Positions 34,467 to 41,785 are shown, numbered from the stretch's first letter. The stretch is 64,000 nucleotides of DNA from Saccharomonospora viridis DSM 43017 (GCF_000023865.1 NC_013159.1:1142001-1206000), one strand, 5' to 3'. A program made the numbers and translations. The notes: a model not told the origin generated them from the sequence alone.

Positions 34467-34502
34467 GCCGCTTCCGGGCCTCCGCCTGCCGCTTCCGGGC
34501 CT
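34467..34502. repeat. Short 21-bp period direct repeat
   Basis: GCCGCTTCCGGGCCT occurs at 34467-34481 and again at 34488-34502, a 21-bp period; a degraded third copy precedes it. The second copy runs into the stop codon of the iron enzyme gene (34501-34503). It lies between convergent genes and has no visible hairpin. Confidence 0.6.
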
Positions 34503-35589
34503 ACGTCTCGTTCAGAGGACGGCGTAGGGCGCTTCTGCCCTTGCGCCAGTGCTTCAGGGCGTGTTCGGCGAGTCGGGACTCCAGCAGTTCGGTGGCCTGG
34601 ATGCCGAACACGACGTCGGCGGCGAGGCGGGGTTCCCGGGTCAGCAGGTCGCCGATCACCTCACGCCGCAACACCTGTTCGTGCACCGCGTCGGCCTCCA
34701 CGTGTTCGGTGTAGAAGAACCGGCACGCCTCCGGTGCGTTCATCCGGTCGAGCGCCTGCACCATGCGATGGGCGCTGGGGGCCGTGGTGATCTCGGCCGC
34801 GGCGAAGTGTCCCACCAACGCTCCCCGCAGATTCCGGTGCAGGCCGAACATCGACATCAGGTTCACGGTGGCGAACACCTGTGGCGGTACGTGTTCGATG
34901 TAGCCCAGGTAATCGGAGCTCAGTTCAGCGGCCTCCAGCAGGTCGGCGTAGAGACGCGAGTGCATCCGCTCGTAACGGCCCCCGCCGAACTCGTCGAACT
35001 CCACGGCCACCAGCGCCGCTTTGGCCTGCCCGCGAAGCCGGGGGATGGCCCACACGTGCGGGTCGGCCTCCTTCAGGTGGTAGATCGAACGCATCGCCAG
35101 GAATTCGCGCATCTGCAGCCACGTGCCCTTGTCCCGCAACCAGTGGGTCAGCCCTTCACCGTGTACCGGTTCGACGAGGAGGTCGTCGAGTGCGGATTCG
35201 ACGTCGGCGTCCCTGCCCCCACCGGGGACGTCCGCGCGAAGGGCCGCCAGGAACCGCTGTTCCAGAGCCGTGCGTAGGCGCAGCAGATCGGGATGCCATT
35301 CCCAGTCGGGATCGACGTCGGTGAACCCCTGATAGTGCAGCTCGTAGCAGATCTGCAGGGTCAACTGCAGGTCGTGGCCGTACGGATCGGCCCGTCCGGC
35401 ACCGGTGGGCAGGTAGGGCCGCGTGTCGGGCCTTTCCCGTAAGGCGGTCACGACGGTCGCCGACAGCGGCCCCCGGGGCAGTGGCAGTGGGGCCGTCTGC
35501 GCTGCCGAATCGGGCGACTGCGTCTTGGCCGGCTCGGACGTTCCGGCCGGCTCGGCTGTCTTGGTTCGTGGTGTGCTCAGGGTGGTCAC
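34501..35589 (-). CDS. Iron-containing redox enzyme, haem-oxygenase-like fold
   Basis: A 362-residue protein. The first 40 residues are Thr/Ser/Pro/Ala-rich and disordered. The rest is helical with conserved E/H motifs, e.g. ICYELHYQGF, VEFDEFGGGRYERMHSRLY and FFYTEHVEADAVHEQVLR, which fit the diiron site of haem-oxygenase-like domain oxidases. Characterised relatives perform N-oxygenation, desaturation or C-C cleavage; the substrate here is unknown. GTG 35589 has no Shine-Dalgarno sequence. A SigB/SigF-type promoter candidate would start transcription within a few bases, so translation may be leaderless. It is convergent with the CDGSH gene. Family pairing in actinomycetes suggests the CDGSH protein may reduce it. 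Confidence 0.8.
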   Translation of the reverse strand: MTTLSTPRTKTAEPAGTSEPAKTQSPDSAAQTAPLPLPRGPLSATVVTALRERPDTRPYLPTGAGRADPYGHDLQLTLQICYELHYQGFTDVDPDWEWHPDLLRLRTALEQRFLAALRADVPGGGRDADVESALDDLLVEPVHGEGLTHWLRDKGTWLQMREFLAMRSIYHLKEADPHVWAIPRLRGQAKAALVAVEFDEFGGGRYERMHSRLYADLLEAAELSSDYLGYIEHVPPQVFATVNLMSMFGLHRNLRGALVGHFAAAEITTAPSAHRMVQALDRMNAPEACRFFYTEHVEADAVHEQVLRREVIGDLLTREPRLAADVVFGIQATELLESRLAEHALKHWRKGRSALRRPLNET

Positions 35590-35598
35590 ACGGAGGGA

Positions 35599-35622
35599 TT
35601 ACCCGAGCCGCAGACCCGATAC
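35599..35622 (-). promoter_or_regulatory. SigB/SigF-type promoter candidate for the iron enzyme
   Basis: On the minus strand GTAT (35619-35622), 14 nt, then GGGTAA (35599-35604) resembles GNNT-N14-16-GGGTA. The start codon at 35589 would then lie close to the transcript 5' end. Confidence 0.35.
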
Positions 35623-35768
35623 ACCGAACGGGCTACCGCCGTTCTCCTGCGTCCGTGTGTTCGAGGACGTACCCGAAAGCGTGCGTCGGACCCAGAAGAG
35701 CCCCGTGCCGTGACGGACACCTATCCGCGCCGGTGCTTCCGCGGATTCCGGGGCACGTTCCGGGGCGC

Positions 35769-36368
35769 TCAGAACCAACAGCCGATCCACCACGCGGGAG
35801 TGCATTCCTCCTCCTCGTCCTCGTCCTCGTCCCCGTCATCGGGAGGCGGCGGTGTGGTGGTCGGTGGTGGCGGGGGTGGTGTCTCGGACGGGGTGGAGGG
35901 GTCGGAGGGCGTCGTCGGTGTGGAGGTGTCACCGGGGTCGTCGCCGCGTCCGGAGTCATCGTCGCCGGGGACGTCGCCACCGGGATCGGTGCCGCCGGGA
36001 TCGGTGGTCCCGGGGACGCCGGGAGCGGGTTCGGGAGCGTCTCCGGTGGGCAGCGTGTCGTCGACGGGAACGTCGGTGGCCACCACATCGCTGTCGGGCG
36101 TACCCGTGGTGGTCTCAACCACGCTGCTGGTTGGGGTGGGGTAAAGCGACGTCTGGTTGGGATCGATGACGACCACTGCGTCGTTGTAGTTGTCGGCGCG
36201 ATCGTCGTCGGCGTCCGGTGTGAGGTTCACCGCGACGGCCGCGACACCGCAGCCGACGACGACGGCGCCCATCATCGCGAGCACACGCACCCGAGACCGT
36301 GGCCCCGGCGGAACACGCTCGTTCCAGTCGTCGTCGGAGAGCCGTGTCACCGACACATCGTTGTCCAC
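35769..36368 (-). CDS. Membrane-anchored Thr/Pro/Asp-rich protein with a conserved-looking Trp/Cys tail
   Basis: A 199-residue protein I cannot assign to a family. An N-terminal cytoplasmic stretch of about 27 residues with Arg near the membrane precedes one hydrophobic helix (about 28-48, VLAMMGAVVVGCGVAAVAV). A long low-complexity external region rich in Thr, Pro, Gly and Asp follows, with PPPPPPTTTPPPP, an acidic run DEDEDEEEE, and the ending CTPAWWIGCWF. The two Cys within this tail could form a disulfide, and the three aromatics could bind membrane or glycan. The layout is that of a wall-spanning stalk. Codon bias on this strand is strong (third-position GC), supporting it as the real gene over the opposite frames. 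Confidence 0.72.
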   Translation of the reverse strand: MDNDVSVTRLSDDDWNERVPPGPRSRVRVLAMMGAVVVGCGVAAVAVNLTPDADDDRADNYNDAVVVIDPNQTSLYPTPTSSVVETTTGTPDSDVVATDVPVDDTLPTGDAPEPAPGVPGTTDPGGTDPGGDVPGDDDSGRGDDPGDTSTPTTPSDPSTPSETPPPPPPTTTPPPPDDGDEDEDEEEECTPAWWIGCWF

Positions 36369-36500
36369 GTGAAAGCCCCTTCGGACCGAGGGTCAGCAGA
36401 GCTGAGCTGTCTCACCGTAGATCATTACGCGGCGAGAACACCTCAAGGTATTGTGACGGACTCGGTGCGCGGTGTGGCAGAATTGCGCGATTAGCAGTGG

Positions 36501-36530
36501 TATGATCACGGTGCGCGATCACCGTGATCA
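36501..36530. promoter_or_regulatory. Inverted repeat overlapping an extended -10 element
   Basis: TGATCACGGTG (36503-36513) and CACCGTGATCA (36520-36530) form a perfect 11-bp inverted repeat with a 6-nt centre. The left arm starts inside TATGAT (36501-36506), which is preceded by TG with one base between, an extended -10 form. A repressor bound here would block such a promoter. No -35 at normal spacing is visible. Confidence 0.45.
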
Positions 36531-36798
36531 CGCACAGCATTCGGCCGAATTCGCTCAGTGTGTCCATTGTGTTCGCCGTGGCCGATCCCATCGGTTCGGT
36601 TCCGGTCGGGCGGGGTCGGGGTCATCGTGGCGCCCTCATTGTGAGAGCAGTCCGATTAGGACGAGATAGTGCTGTTTGTGCTTGCCGGAAAGCGTTCCCA
36701 TTCCTGGTTGATGAGAATCCATAAAGGACTATGAAGAGGCTGTGGGTGCGCTGCTCGGAAGTGGTGGTTCGGAGGGTGAGCGGTCGAGTGCCGAACTC

Positions 36799-36823
36799 GT
36801 TTTACCGGGCCGGGGGCGGGTAG
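36799..36823 (+). promoter_or_regulatory. SigB/SigF-type promoter candidate for the DUF2795 gene
   Basis: GTTT (36799-36802), 15 nt, GGGTAG (36818-36823): the full mycobacterial SigF-like form. Transcription would start near 36829, with GGAGGTGA following before ATG 36846. The best match of this type in the window. Confidence 0.6.
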
Positions 36824-36845
36824 TCCGGCCATGGAGGTGAGTGTG

Positions 36846-37160
36846 ATGCCCACGACCGTCAAACGGCTGCACGCGGCCCTGTCGGAGGCCGATTTCCCCG
36901 CCGAGAAGGACCAGCTTGTGCAATATGCCCAACGGGCCGGCGCGGACAACGACACCATGCACGAACTGAACGCCATCCCCGCCGAGACGTACGGCAGCCT
37001 CGCCGAGGTCGAGAGGGCGGTGTCGTTCGGTCCGCCGCAGAACGAGCGGGAGCGCGCGCAGCGGCGCCGCAGTCACGACAAGCCCGGACTGGCCGAACAG
37101 GCCAAGGACGTCACCGAACACCCGATCGTCTCCGAGCTTGGTGAGAACCGCGGGAGTTGA
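36846..37160 (+). CDS. DUF2795-family protein
   Basis: A 104-residue protein. The first 60 residues match the DUF2795 pattern: VKRLHAALSEADFPAEKDQLVQYA then GADNDTMHELNAIPAETYGSLAEVERAV. Such small proteins are frequent in actinomycetes in stress-related settings; function is unknown. The C-terminal extension is charged (ERERAQRRRSHDK) and may be disordered. ATG 36846 follows GGAGGTGA by six bases; a start at 36831 overlaps that site and is rejected. A good SigB/SigF-type promoter lies directly upstream, and a second one lies before the next gene. Confidence 0.8.
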   Translation: MPTTVKRLHAALSEADFPAEKDQLVQYAQRAGADNDTMHELNAIPAETYGSLAEVERAVSFGPPQNERERAQRRRSHDKPGLAEQAKDVTEHPIVSELGENRGS

Positions 37161-37181
37161 GTGTTCTTCCTTCCCCGTCCC

Positions 37182-37206
37182 GTTTGTCCGCTCAGGGGCG
37201 GGGTAG
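37182..37206 (+). promoter_or_regulatory. SigB/SigF-type promoter candidate
   Basis: GTTT (37182-37185), 15 nt, GGGTAG (37201-37206). The same elements and spacing as the site at 36799, 380 bp upstream. It would serve the gene at 37250, leaving a 5' leader of about 37 nt that carries AAGG. Confidence 0.6.
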
Positions 37207-37249
37207 CTGGTGTAGAGCGCGAGCAGCTCGACGAGAGAGTAAGGCGATC

Positions 37250-37642
37250 ATGGAGATTTCCGGCAGCGGCGACATGGACAACTCCCCGGCGCAATTGGCC
37301 GCTTTGGCCGAGGATGTCGTGCGGACCCTGTCGCTGCGAACCTCCGACCCGATGGACGGTGACATCCTCGCCAGCCCCGGCGAGATGTACGAGGTCCTGG
37401 GGTCGTTGAAGCTCCTTGTCGACCATCTTGCCCGCTGTCTGCCGGAACTGGCGACATGGCTGGAACAGTGTCTGTGGTGCGGTCGTATCGGCAGCCGCGA
37501 CCCCTGGGACTACGGTGAGATCGCCGAGTCGATCTTCGAGGTGACTTCGGCCCTGGCCCGCGCGCGCCGCATGAGTTGCACACTCGGGCGGGAACTCCAC
37601 GCGGCCCAGACCGCCAGCGGCGATCTCGTCGTGAGTGAGTAG
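37250..37642 (+). CDS. Small conserved-type protein of unknown function
   Basis: A 130-residue soluble protein I cannot place in a named family. It is mostly helical. LAALAEDVVRTLSLRTSDPMDGDI precedes EVLGSLKLLVDHLARCLPELATWLEQCLWCGRI and a C-terminal helix TSALARARRMSCTLGRELHAAQ. A CLWC pair (CxxC) and two other Cys are present but there is no obvious metal site. ATG 37250 has AAGG nine bases upstream; a longer reading from 37157 overlaps the DUF2795 stop and the promoter and is rejected. Its SigB/SigF-type promoter candidate points to a role under stress or in stationary phase. Confidence 0.65.
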   Translation: MEISGSGDMDNSPAQLAALAEDVVRTLSLRTSDPMDGDILASPGEMYEVLGSLKLLVDHLARCLPELATWLEQCLWCGRIGSRDPWDYGEIAESIFEVTSALARARRMSCTLGRELHAAQTASGDLVVSE

Positions 37643-37781
37643 GTCGTGGGTGAGTGGGACGATGTCGGTGTGGTGGACCGCGGCCCCGCCGACACGCTCC
37701 TGCGATCCGCTCGCGGCCGGGTTGGCCCGGTGTTCCAGACGTCATGTCCGACGGGCCTTCGAAAGCCGCGGGACCGATGCA

Positions 37782-38018
37782 TCATGCCCCCCGGCGGCCC
37801 ACGTGATCCGACGGCCGCTCGTCGGGTGCTTCCTCCTCGGCTTGGCGGGGGCGACGCGGTTCCGGCGCGTAGACGGCGTTCGTCTCCCGCTGCTGTTCGA
37901 TCGCCTCGATCAGCTCGCTGAAGCTCATGTGTTCCACGAACGGGATACCGACGTCGTGAGCTTCCTCGGCCAGCTCCGCCATCGTCTTGTTGTACCTGTC
38001 CGTGTCCTTGGCCGGCAT
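37782..38018 (-). CDS. Small acidic protein with a Rho-N-like helical segment
   Basis: A 78-residue protein. Residues of about 10-42 (KTMAELAEEAHDVGIPFVEHMSFSELIEAIEQQ) loosely resemble the SAP/Rho-N-terminal helix-turn-helix fold (cf. MSKSELIDAL in Rho-N domains). The remainder is charged and rich in Arg, Glu and Pro, probably disordered. GGAGG six bases before the ATG supports the start. It is divergent from the M50 protease gene. The resemblance is weak, so the role, perhaps nucleic-acid binding, is a guess. Confidence 0.6.
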   Translation of the reverse strand: MPAKDTDRYNKTMAELAEEAHDVGIPFVEHMSFSELIEAIEQQRETNAVYAPEPRRPRQAEEEAPDERPSDHVGRRGA

Positions 38019-38030
38019 GTCGTCCTCCGT

Positions 38031-38063
38031 GTCTGCGGGCTACTCCTTTCGGGTAGCCCGCAG
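38031..38063 (+). promoter_or_regulatory. Hairpin and SigB-type promoter candidate between divergent genes
   Basis: CTGCGGGCTAC (38033-38043) and GTAGCCCGCAG (38053-38063) form an 11-bp perfect inverted repeat with a 9-nt loop. Its right arm contains GGGTAG (38051-38056), preceded by GTCT (38031-38034) at 16 nt, which fits GNNT-N16-GGGTA. It lies 40 bp before the M50 protease start. It may be an operator, a promoter, or both. Confidence 0.4.
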
Positions 38064-38102
38064 TGAGGGGTCTTAATCCATTCGGTCCGGCGGGAGGAAC
38101 AC

Positions 38103-39269
38103 ATGTCCCCCACAATCACGCTCGGCACGATCTTCGGTGTCCGTATCGGCGTTCATTGGAGCGTGCTCGGTATCCTGGCGATTCTCCTCGTCGCCCTCGG
38201 TTTCCGCAGTTGGCCGGTCCTCGTCCCCGGATATCCGGCCGGCGCCTACGTCCTGGCGGCACTCGCCGCGGCCGTCCTTTTCCTCGCCTCTCTCCTCGCC
38301 CACGAACTCGCCCACGCCGTGGTCGCAAGACGGCAGGGCATCGAGGTGAAGGACATCACGCTGTGGCTGCTCGGGGGAGTGGCGTCCTTGCGGAGCGAAG
38401 CACGCACACCCGGGGCCGAACTGCGCATCGCCGCGGCCGGACCGCTGACCAGCGTGCTCGCCGCCGCGGTATTCGGCGCACTCGCCTGGTTGTTCGTCGC
38501 CGTGGACGCCCCCACGCTGGTGGTGTTGCTTTTCACCTATCTCGCCGTGTTCAACACGGTGATCGCCGTGTTCAACCTCATCCCGGCCTCGCCGTTGGAC
38601 GGTGGCCGCATCCTGCGGGCGGGACTGTGGGCGTGGAAGGGGGACCGAGCCCGGGCGGCGGTCTGGAGTGCCCGTGCCGGTCAAGGGTTCGGCATCTTCC
38701 TGATCCTGGCGGGAGCCTGGCAGCTGTTGTTCATCGGCACCGGCAACGGTCTGTGGTGGATTCTGATCGGACTGTTCATCGCCGCCGTGGCGAGTGCGGA
38801 GGAACAACAGGCGCGGCTGGGCAGCACCCTCGCGGACACGCGGGTCTTTGAGGTGATGACCCCCGATCCCGACACCACCGACGCCGACCTGTCGGTCAAC
38901 GACTTCCTGCACGACGTGGTGCTGACGCGAAGGCACGCGGCGTTCCCGGTCGTCGACGCCGACGGCCGGGTGGAGGGCCTGGTGACGCTCAACCGGATGC
39001 GCTCGGTGCCGTCCGAGAAACGCGAGCACCTCACGGTGCGGGAGATCGCCAGTCCGCTCACCGAGGTGCCGACCACGAAACCCGACACGCCGCTGACCGA
39101 CCTGCTGCCCCGGCTGAACGAGGCACCGGACGGCCGGGCGCTCGTGTTCGACGAGGACAGGCTCGTGGGCATCGTCACGCCCACCGACGTCAGTCGGGCC
39201 GTGACCCTGCGTGGTCTGCTGGCCGGAAACGGTCGCCGACCTCCGCACGCCCCCGGTTCGGCCGAGTGA
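38103..39269 (+). CDS. Site-2-protease-family (M50) membrane metalloprotease with two CBS domains
   Basis: A 388-residue intramembrane protease of the SpoIVFB-like group III. Six membrane segments fill residues 1 to about 225, with zinc ligands H67-E-L-A-H71 and the aspartate of SPLDGGRILRA. Residues of about 245-370 are a CBS pair (VFEVMTPDPDTTDADLSV and LVGIVTPTDVSRAV) that may sense nucleotide. Such proteases cleave membrane-bound anti-sigma factors or transporters. ATG 38103 has GGGAGGA directly upstream. The gene ends four bases before the convergent epimerase gene. A promoter/hairpin with SigB-like features lies in front. Confidence 0.9.
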   Translation: MSPTITLGTIFGVRIGVHWSVLGILAILLVALGFRSWPVLVPGYPAGAYVLAALAAAVLFLASLLAHELAHAVVARRQGIEVKDITLWLLGGVASLRSEARTPGAELRIAAAGPLTSVLAAAVFGALAWLFVAVDAPTLVVLLFTYLAVFNTVIAVFNLIPASPLDGGRILRAGLWAWKGDRARAAVWSARAGQGFGIFLILAGAWQLLFIGTGNGLWWILIGLFIAAVASAEEQQARLGSTLADTRVFEVMTPDPDTTDADLSVNDFLHDVVLTRRHAAFPVVDADGRVEGLVTLNRMRSVPSEKREHLTVREIASPLTEVPTTKPDTPLTDLLPRLNEAPDGRALVFDEDRLVGIVTPTDVSRAVTLRGLLAGNGRRPPHAPGSAE

Positions 39270-39272
39270 CGG

Positions 39273-40337
39273 TCACGGCCGTTGTCCGACCCCGGTGGCG
39301 AGCTCGCGGAGTCTGTCACCCGGCGTGGGTGGTGCCAGCGGGGGCGTGCGCTGACCCGCGTGTTCCCGTAAGCCCACGAGGAACTCGGTGAGGGCCTCGG
39401 CCGCCGAATAGCGGGGTTCCCACCCGAGTTCGGTACGTGCCCGGGTGGTGTCCATCAACGGCAGTCGCACCACGGCGTCGAACAGTCCCGGGGAGGAGGG
39501 GACGAGCCGCAGATGCCATGCCACCGACACCGCCGCGCGGAGCACGGACACCGGTACGGGGATCGGGCGCGCGTTCAACAGCTTGGCGAGGAGGGCACCG
39601 TCCACGGTCTCCTGGGCCGCCACGTTGAACGCCCCGCGCACCTCGCCGAGCGCCGCGAGCCGGAACGCCTGACCGACGTCGGCCGAGTGCACCACCTGCA
39701 TCCGCAACCTGGGCGAGTTCGGGATCACGGGGAGCAACCCCGGCCGGACGAGGCTGGTGGGCAGGAAGGGGCCACCGAACAACCTGCGCTGCTGAGAGGC
39801 CGCCTCCCGCTTGAAGACGAACCCCGGGCGCAGCCGCACCACCCGAACATCCCCGTGTTCGGCCTCGAAGGCGTCCAGCGCCCGTTCCAGGTACGCCTTT
39901 TCCCGGGTGTACGCCGCACCGGGCCAGCCGTGCGTGGGCCACTTCTCGGTCACGGTGCGGTCCTTGGGGCCCGGTGAGTACGCCCCCACCGACGAGGAGT
40001 ACACCAGGGCGGGCACGGAGCACCGTGCCACGGCGTCGAACACCCGCAGGCTGCCCAGGACGTTCGTCCGCCACGTCGTCACCGGGTCCCGGGTCGGTTG
40101 GAACAGCCAGGCCAGGTGCACGACCGCGTCGGCACCGTCGAACACGGAGTCCAACTCGGCTTCCTCGGCCTTGGCGAGGTCGAGTGTCGCGATACGCAGT
40201 TTGGGGTGCGACCACGTCGGGCTCCTGCGAGCCACGCCGACGATCGTCTCGACGTCCGGATCGGCCCCGAGCGCCTCCACCACACTCGTGCCGAGATTGC
40301 CGGTGGCTCCGGTGACGACGATGCGTCGACCGGTCAT
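39273..40337 (-). CDS. NAD-dependent epimerase/dehydratase-like protein
   Basis: A 354-residue extended SDR. The NAD motif is VVTGATGNLGTSVVEAL; the catalytic site reads YSSSVGAYS and YTREKAYLE (YxxxK spaced as usual). The C-terminal half reads like actinomycete proteins annotated only as NAD-dependent epimerase/dehydratase; no specific substrate motif is evident. It overlaps the SRPBCC gene by four bases (ATGA), so both are one operon. A role in lipid or sterol-like metabolism or in quinone oxidation is possible but not shown. Confidence 0.78.
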   Translation of the reverse strand: MTGRRIVVTGATGNLGTSVVEALGADPDVETIVGVARRSPTWSHPKLRIATLDLAKAEEAELDSVFDGADAVVHLAWLFQPTRDPVTTWRTNVLGSLRVFDAVARCSVPALVYSSSVGAYSPGPKDRTVTEKWPTHGWPGAAYTREKAYLERALDAFEAEHGDVRVVRLRPGFVFKREAASQQRRLFGGPFLPTSLVRPGLLPVIPNSPRLRMQVVHSADVGQAFRLAALGEVRGAFNVAAQETVDGALLAKLLNARPIPVPVSVLRAAVSVAWHLRLVPSSPGLFDAVVRLPLMDTTRARTELGWEPRYSAAEALTEFLVGLREHAGQRTPPLAPPTPGDRLRELATGVGQRP

Positions 40338-40762
40338 CGCGGTCCCCCCACCCGGTCGTTCACCAGTGCGGAGAGCCGGTCGAGCGCCTGCTCGATCTTG
40401 CTGTCGACGTCCGCGCTGTACTCGCCGCCCAACGCCTCCGGTTGGTCACCCGTGAACGACACGTGCAGGGTTGCCAGGGTGCTGTCGCCGGTGCCGTGCG
40501 GCTCGGCCTGCAGCCAACCTTCGTAACCGGTGTCCGTACCGCCCCACTGCAACAACAGCCGGTCGCGGTCGGTGTCGAAGTAGCCGTACTCGTCGCGGAC
40601 CTCGCTGCCGCTGGACACCCAGGCATGGAGGGTCCCCTCGCCCGTGGGCTCCACCTCGACGCCCTCCGGCGTCCAACTTTCCAGCGACGTCATGGAGGAC
40701 GCGACGTCGAAGACGAGTTCGGGCTCGGCGTCGATGACTCGGGTTTTCTCGAATTCGGTCAT
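40334..40762 (-). CDS. SRPBCC-superfamily (START-like) ligand-binding protein
   Basis: A 142-residue single-domain protein with the fold signature TEFEKTRVIDAEPELVFDVASSMTSLESW, followed by beta strands typical of polyketide-cyclase/START proteins. These hold hydrophobic ligands in a central cavity. No signal peptide or membrane segment is present. ATG 40762 would lie only a few bases from the transcript start predicted by a SigB-type promoter candidate at 40772-40795. The downstream gene overlaps its stop. Confidence 0.82.
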   Translation of the reverse strand: MTEFEKTRVIDAEPELVFDVASSMTSLESWTPEGVEVEPTGEGTLHAWVSSGSEVRDEYGYFDTDRDRLLLQWGGTDTGYEGWLQAEPHGTGDSTLATLHVSFTGDQPEALGGEYSADVDSKIEQALDRLSALVNDRVGGPR

Positions 40763-40771
40763 GCGGGTGGC

Positions 40772-40795
40772 ATACCCGCCTCCGTCCGCCTATAC
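40772..40795 (-). promoter_or_regulatory. SigB/SigF-type promoter candidate for the SRPBCC gene
   Basis: Minus strand GTAT (40792-40795), 14 nt, GGGTAT (40772-40777). It fits GNNT-N14-16-GGGTAY and would start a nearly leaderless message. Part of the 28-nt direct repeat overlaps it. Confidence 0.4.
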
Positions 40796-40873
40796 CGCCT
40801 TCAGGACCTACCTGTCATGAGCAGCACCACGATCGCCCGCCTCCGTCCGCCTATACCGCCTTCGGAGCGGTGA
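40775..40873. repeat. 28-nt direct repeat, two copies 71 bp apart
   Basis: An identical 28-nt sequence beginning CCCGCCTCCGTCCGCC and ending TATACCGCCTTC occurs at 40775-40802 and 40846-40873. The flanks are unrelated. It lies between the SRPBCC start and the 3' end of the FolP2-like gene. Between the copies is a short plus-strand frame that starts at 40817 and reads into the second copy; it is too short to call. Confidence 0.75.
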
Positions 40874-40918
40874 TACCGCTGATACCGCCGACGGAATCGA
40901 TGTCCTCGAGCTGCCCCG

Positions 40919-41785
40919 TCAGGTCAGGCCACGAAGACACAGCGTCGGGGGTCGGGTTCCCCTGATGCTCGCCACCATGTCCACGACCTGCCGAGTCCGG
41001 CGTACCTCGTGGGCTCGGAACACCGCCGCGCCCTCCCACGCCGCGACGGCCGTGGCCGCGAGCGTGCCGTCGACGCGGTCGTGCAATTCGGCGCCGAGTG
41101 TCTCCCCGACGAAATCCTTGTTGGACAGGGCGAGCAACACCGGCCACGGGGTGGTGGTGAGTTCTCGGATACGACGCAGCAGTTCCAGGCCATGCCAGGT
41201 GTTCTTGCCGAAATCGTGGGTGGGGTCGATGAGGATGCCGCCCCGGGGGACGCCCATCGCGGCGAGACGTTCGGCGCGCCCGGTGACCTCCTCGATGACC
41301 GCGGCCACCACGTCGGGGTAGGACACGCGGTGCGGCAACGTGCGTGGGGGCGCGCCGCCGGTGTGAGAGCACACGTATCCCGCCTCGAACTCGGCGGCGA
41401 CCTCGGCCAAGGCGGGATCGGCCGACTGCCACGTGTCGTTGAGGATGTCCGCGCCCACCTCGCACGCCGACCTGCCGACCTCCGACCGCCACGTGTCCAC
41501 GCTGATGAGCAGGTCGGGATGCCGTTCGCGGACGGCGGCCACGAGGGGGACGACTCGGCGGATCTCCTCGGCGACCGACACCTCCGAACCGGGACCCGCC
41601 TTCACTCCGCCGATGTCCACGATGTCCGCGCCGTCGGCGACGGCGGCGTCCACGGCCCGCAGTGCGGCATCGAGGTCGTAGGTGGAGCCACGGTCGTAGA
41701 ACGAATCCGGGGTCCGGTTGACGATCGCCATGACAAGCGCCCGGTTCCGCTCCACCACGCGCCCACGACAGTGCAGGGTGATCAC
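40919..41785 (-). CDS. folP2: Dihydropteroate synthase homologue of the FolP2 type
   Basis: A 288-residue TIM barrel. It has NRTPDSFYDRGSTYD, ADIVDIGGVKAGPG and LISVDTWRSEVG, and ILIDPTHDFGKNTWHG at the pterin-binding strands. The wording INRTPDSF becomes VNRTPDSF, and AHTGG and LALSNKDFVGETLG match mycobacterial FolP2 closely, a paralogue reported to lack dihydropteroate synthase activity. The true role of FolP2 is unsettled. The GTG start at 41785 overlaps the stop of a short Cys/His-rich frame (GTGA). Other FolP2 proteins also have repeat-bearing extensions at this position. The gene is not in a folate operon here. Confidence 0.83.
   Translation of the reverse strand: MITLHCRGRVVERNRALVMAIVNRTPDSFYDRGSTYDLDAALRAVDAAVADGADIVDIGGVKAGPGSEVSVAEEIRRVVPLVAAVRERHPDLLISVDTWRSEVGRSACEVGADILNDTWQSADPALAEVAAEFEAGYVCSHTGGAPPRTLPHRVSYPDVVAAVIEEVTGRAERLAAMGVPRGGILIDPTHDFGKNTWHGLELLRRIRELTTTPWPVLLALSNKDFVGETLGAELHDRVDGTLAATAVAAWEGAAVFRAHEVRRTRQVVDMVASIRGTRPPTLCLRGLT

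Larger units (their letters stand above)
36369..36845. other. Intergenic region, 477 bp
   Basis: The region lies upstream of two divergently transcribed genes. It contains an 11-bp inverted repeat beside an extended -10 sequence and a SigB/SigF-type promoter, both listed separately. Its middle is less GC-rich than the average. A 30-codon reading frame from 36731 (ATGAAGAGG...) is present but unsupported by any family, so no gene is called. Confidence 0.6.

Noticed and set aside
35710-36144. A plus-strand frame rich in Ser and Gly opposite the stalk protein
   Set aside because: A mirror of the low-complexity Thr/Pro/Asp region on the other strand; no start or ribosome site.
36731-36823. A 30-codon frame with AAAGGA upstream
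   Set aside because: Too short, no family match, and its end overlaps the promoter of the DUF2795 gene.
40817-40873. An 18-codon frame ending in the 28-nt repeat
   Set aside because: Its existence follows from the repeat itself, and no ribosome site of quality is present.
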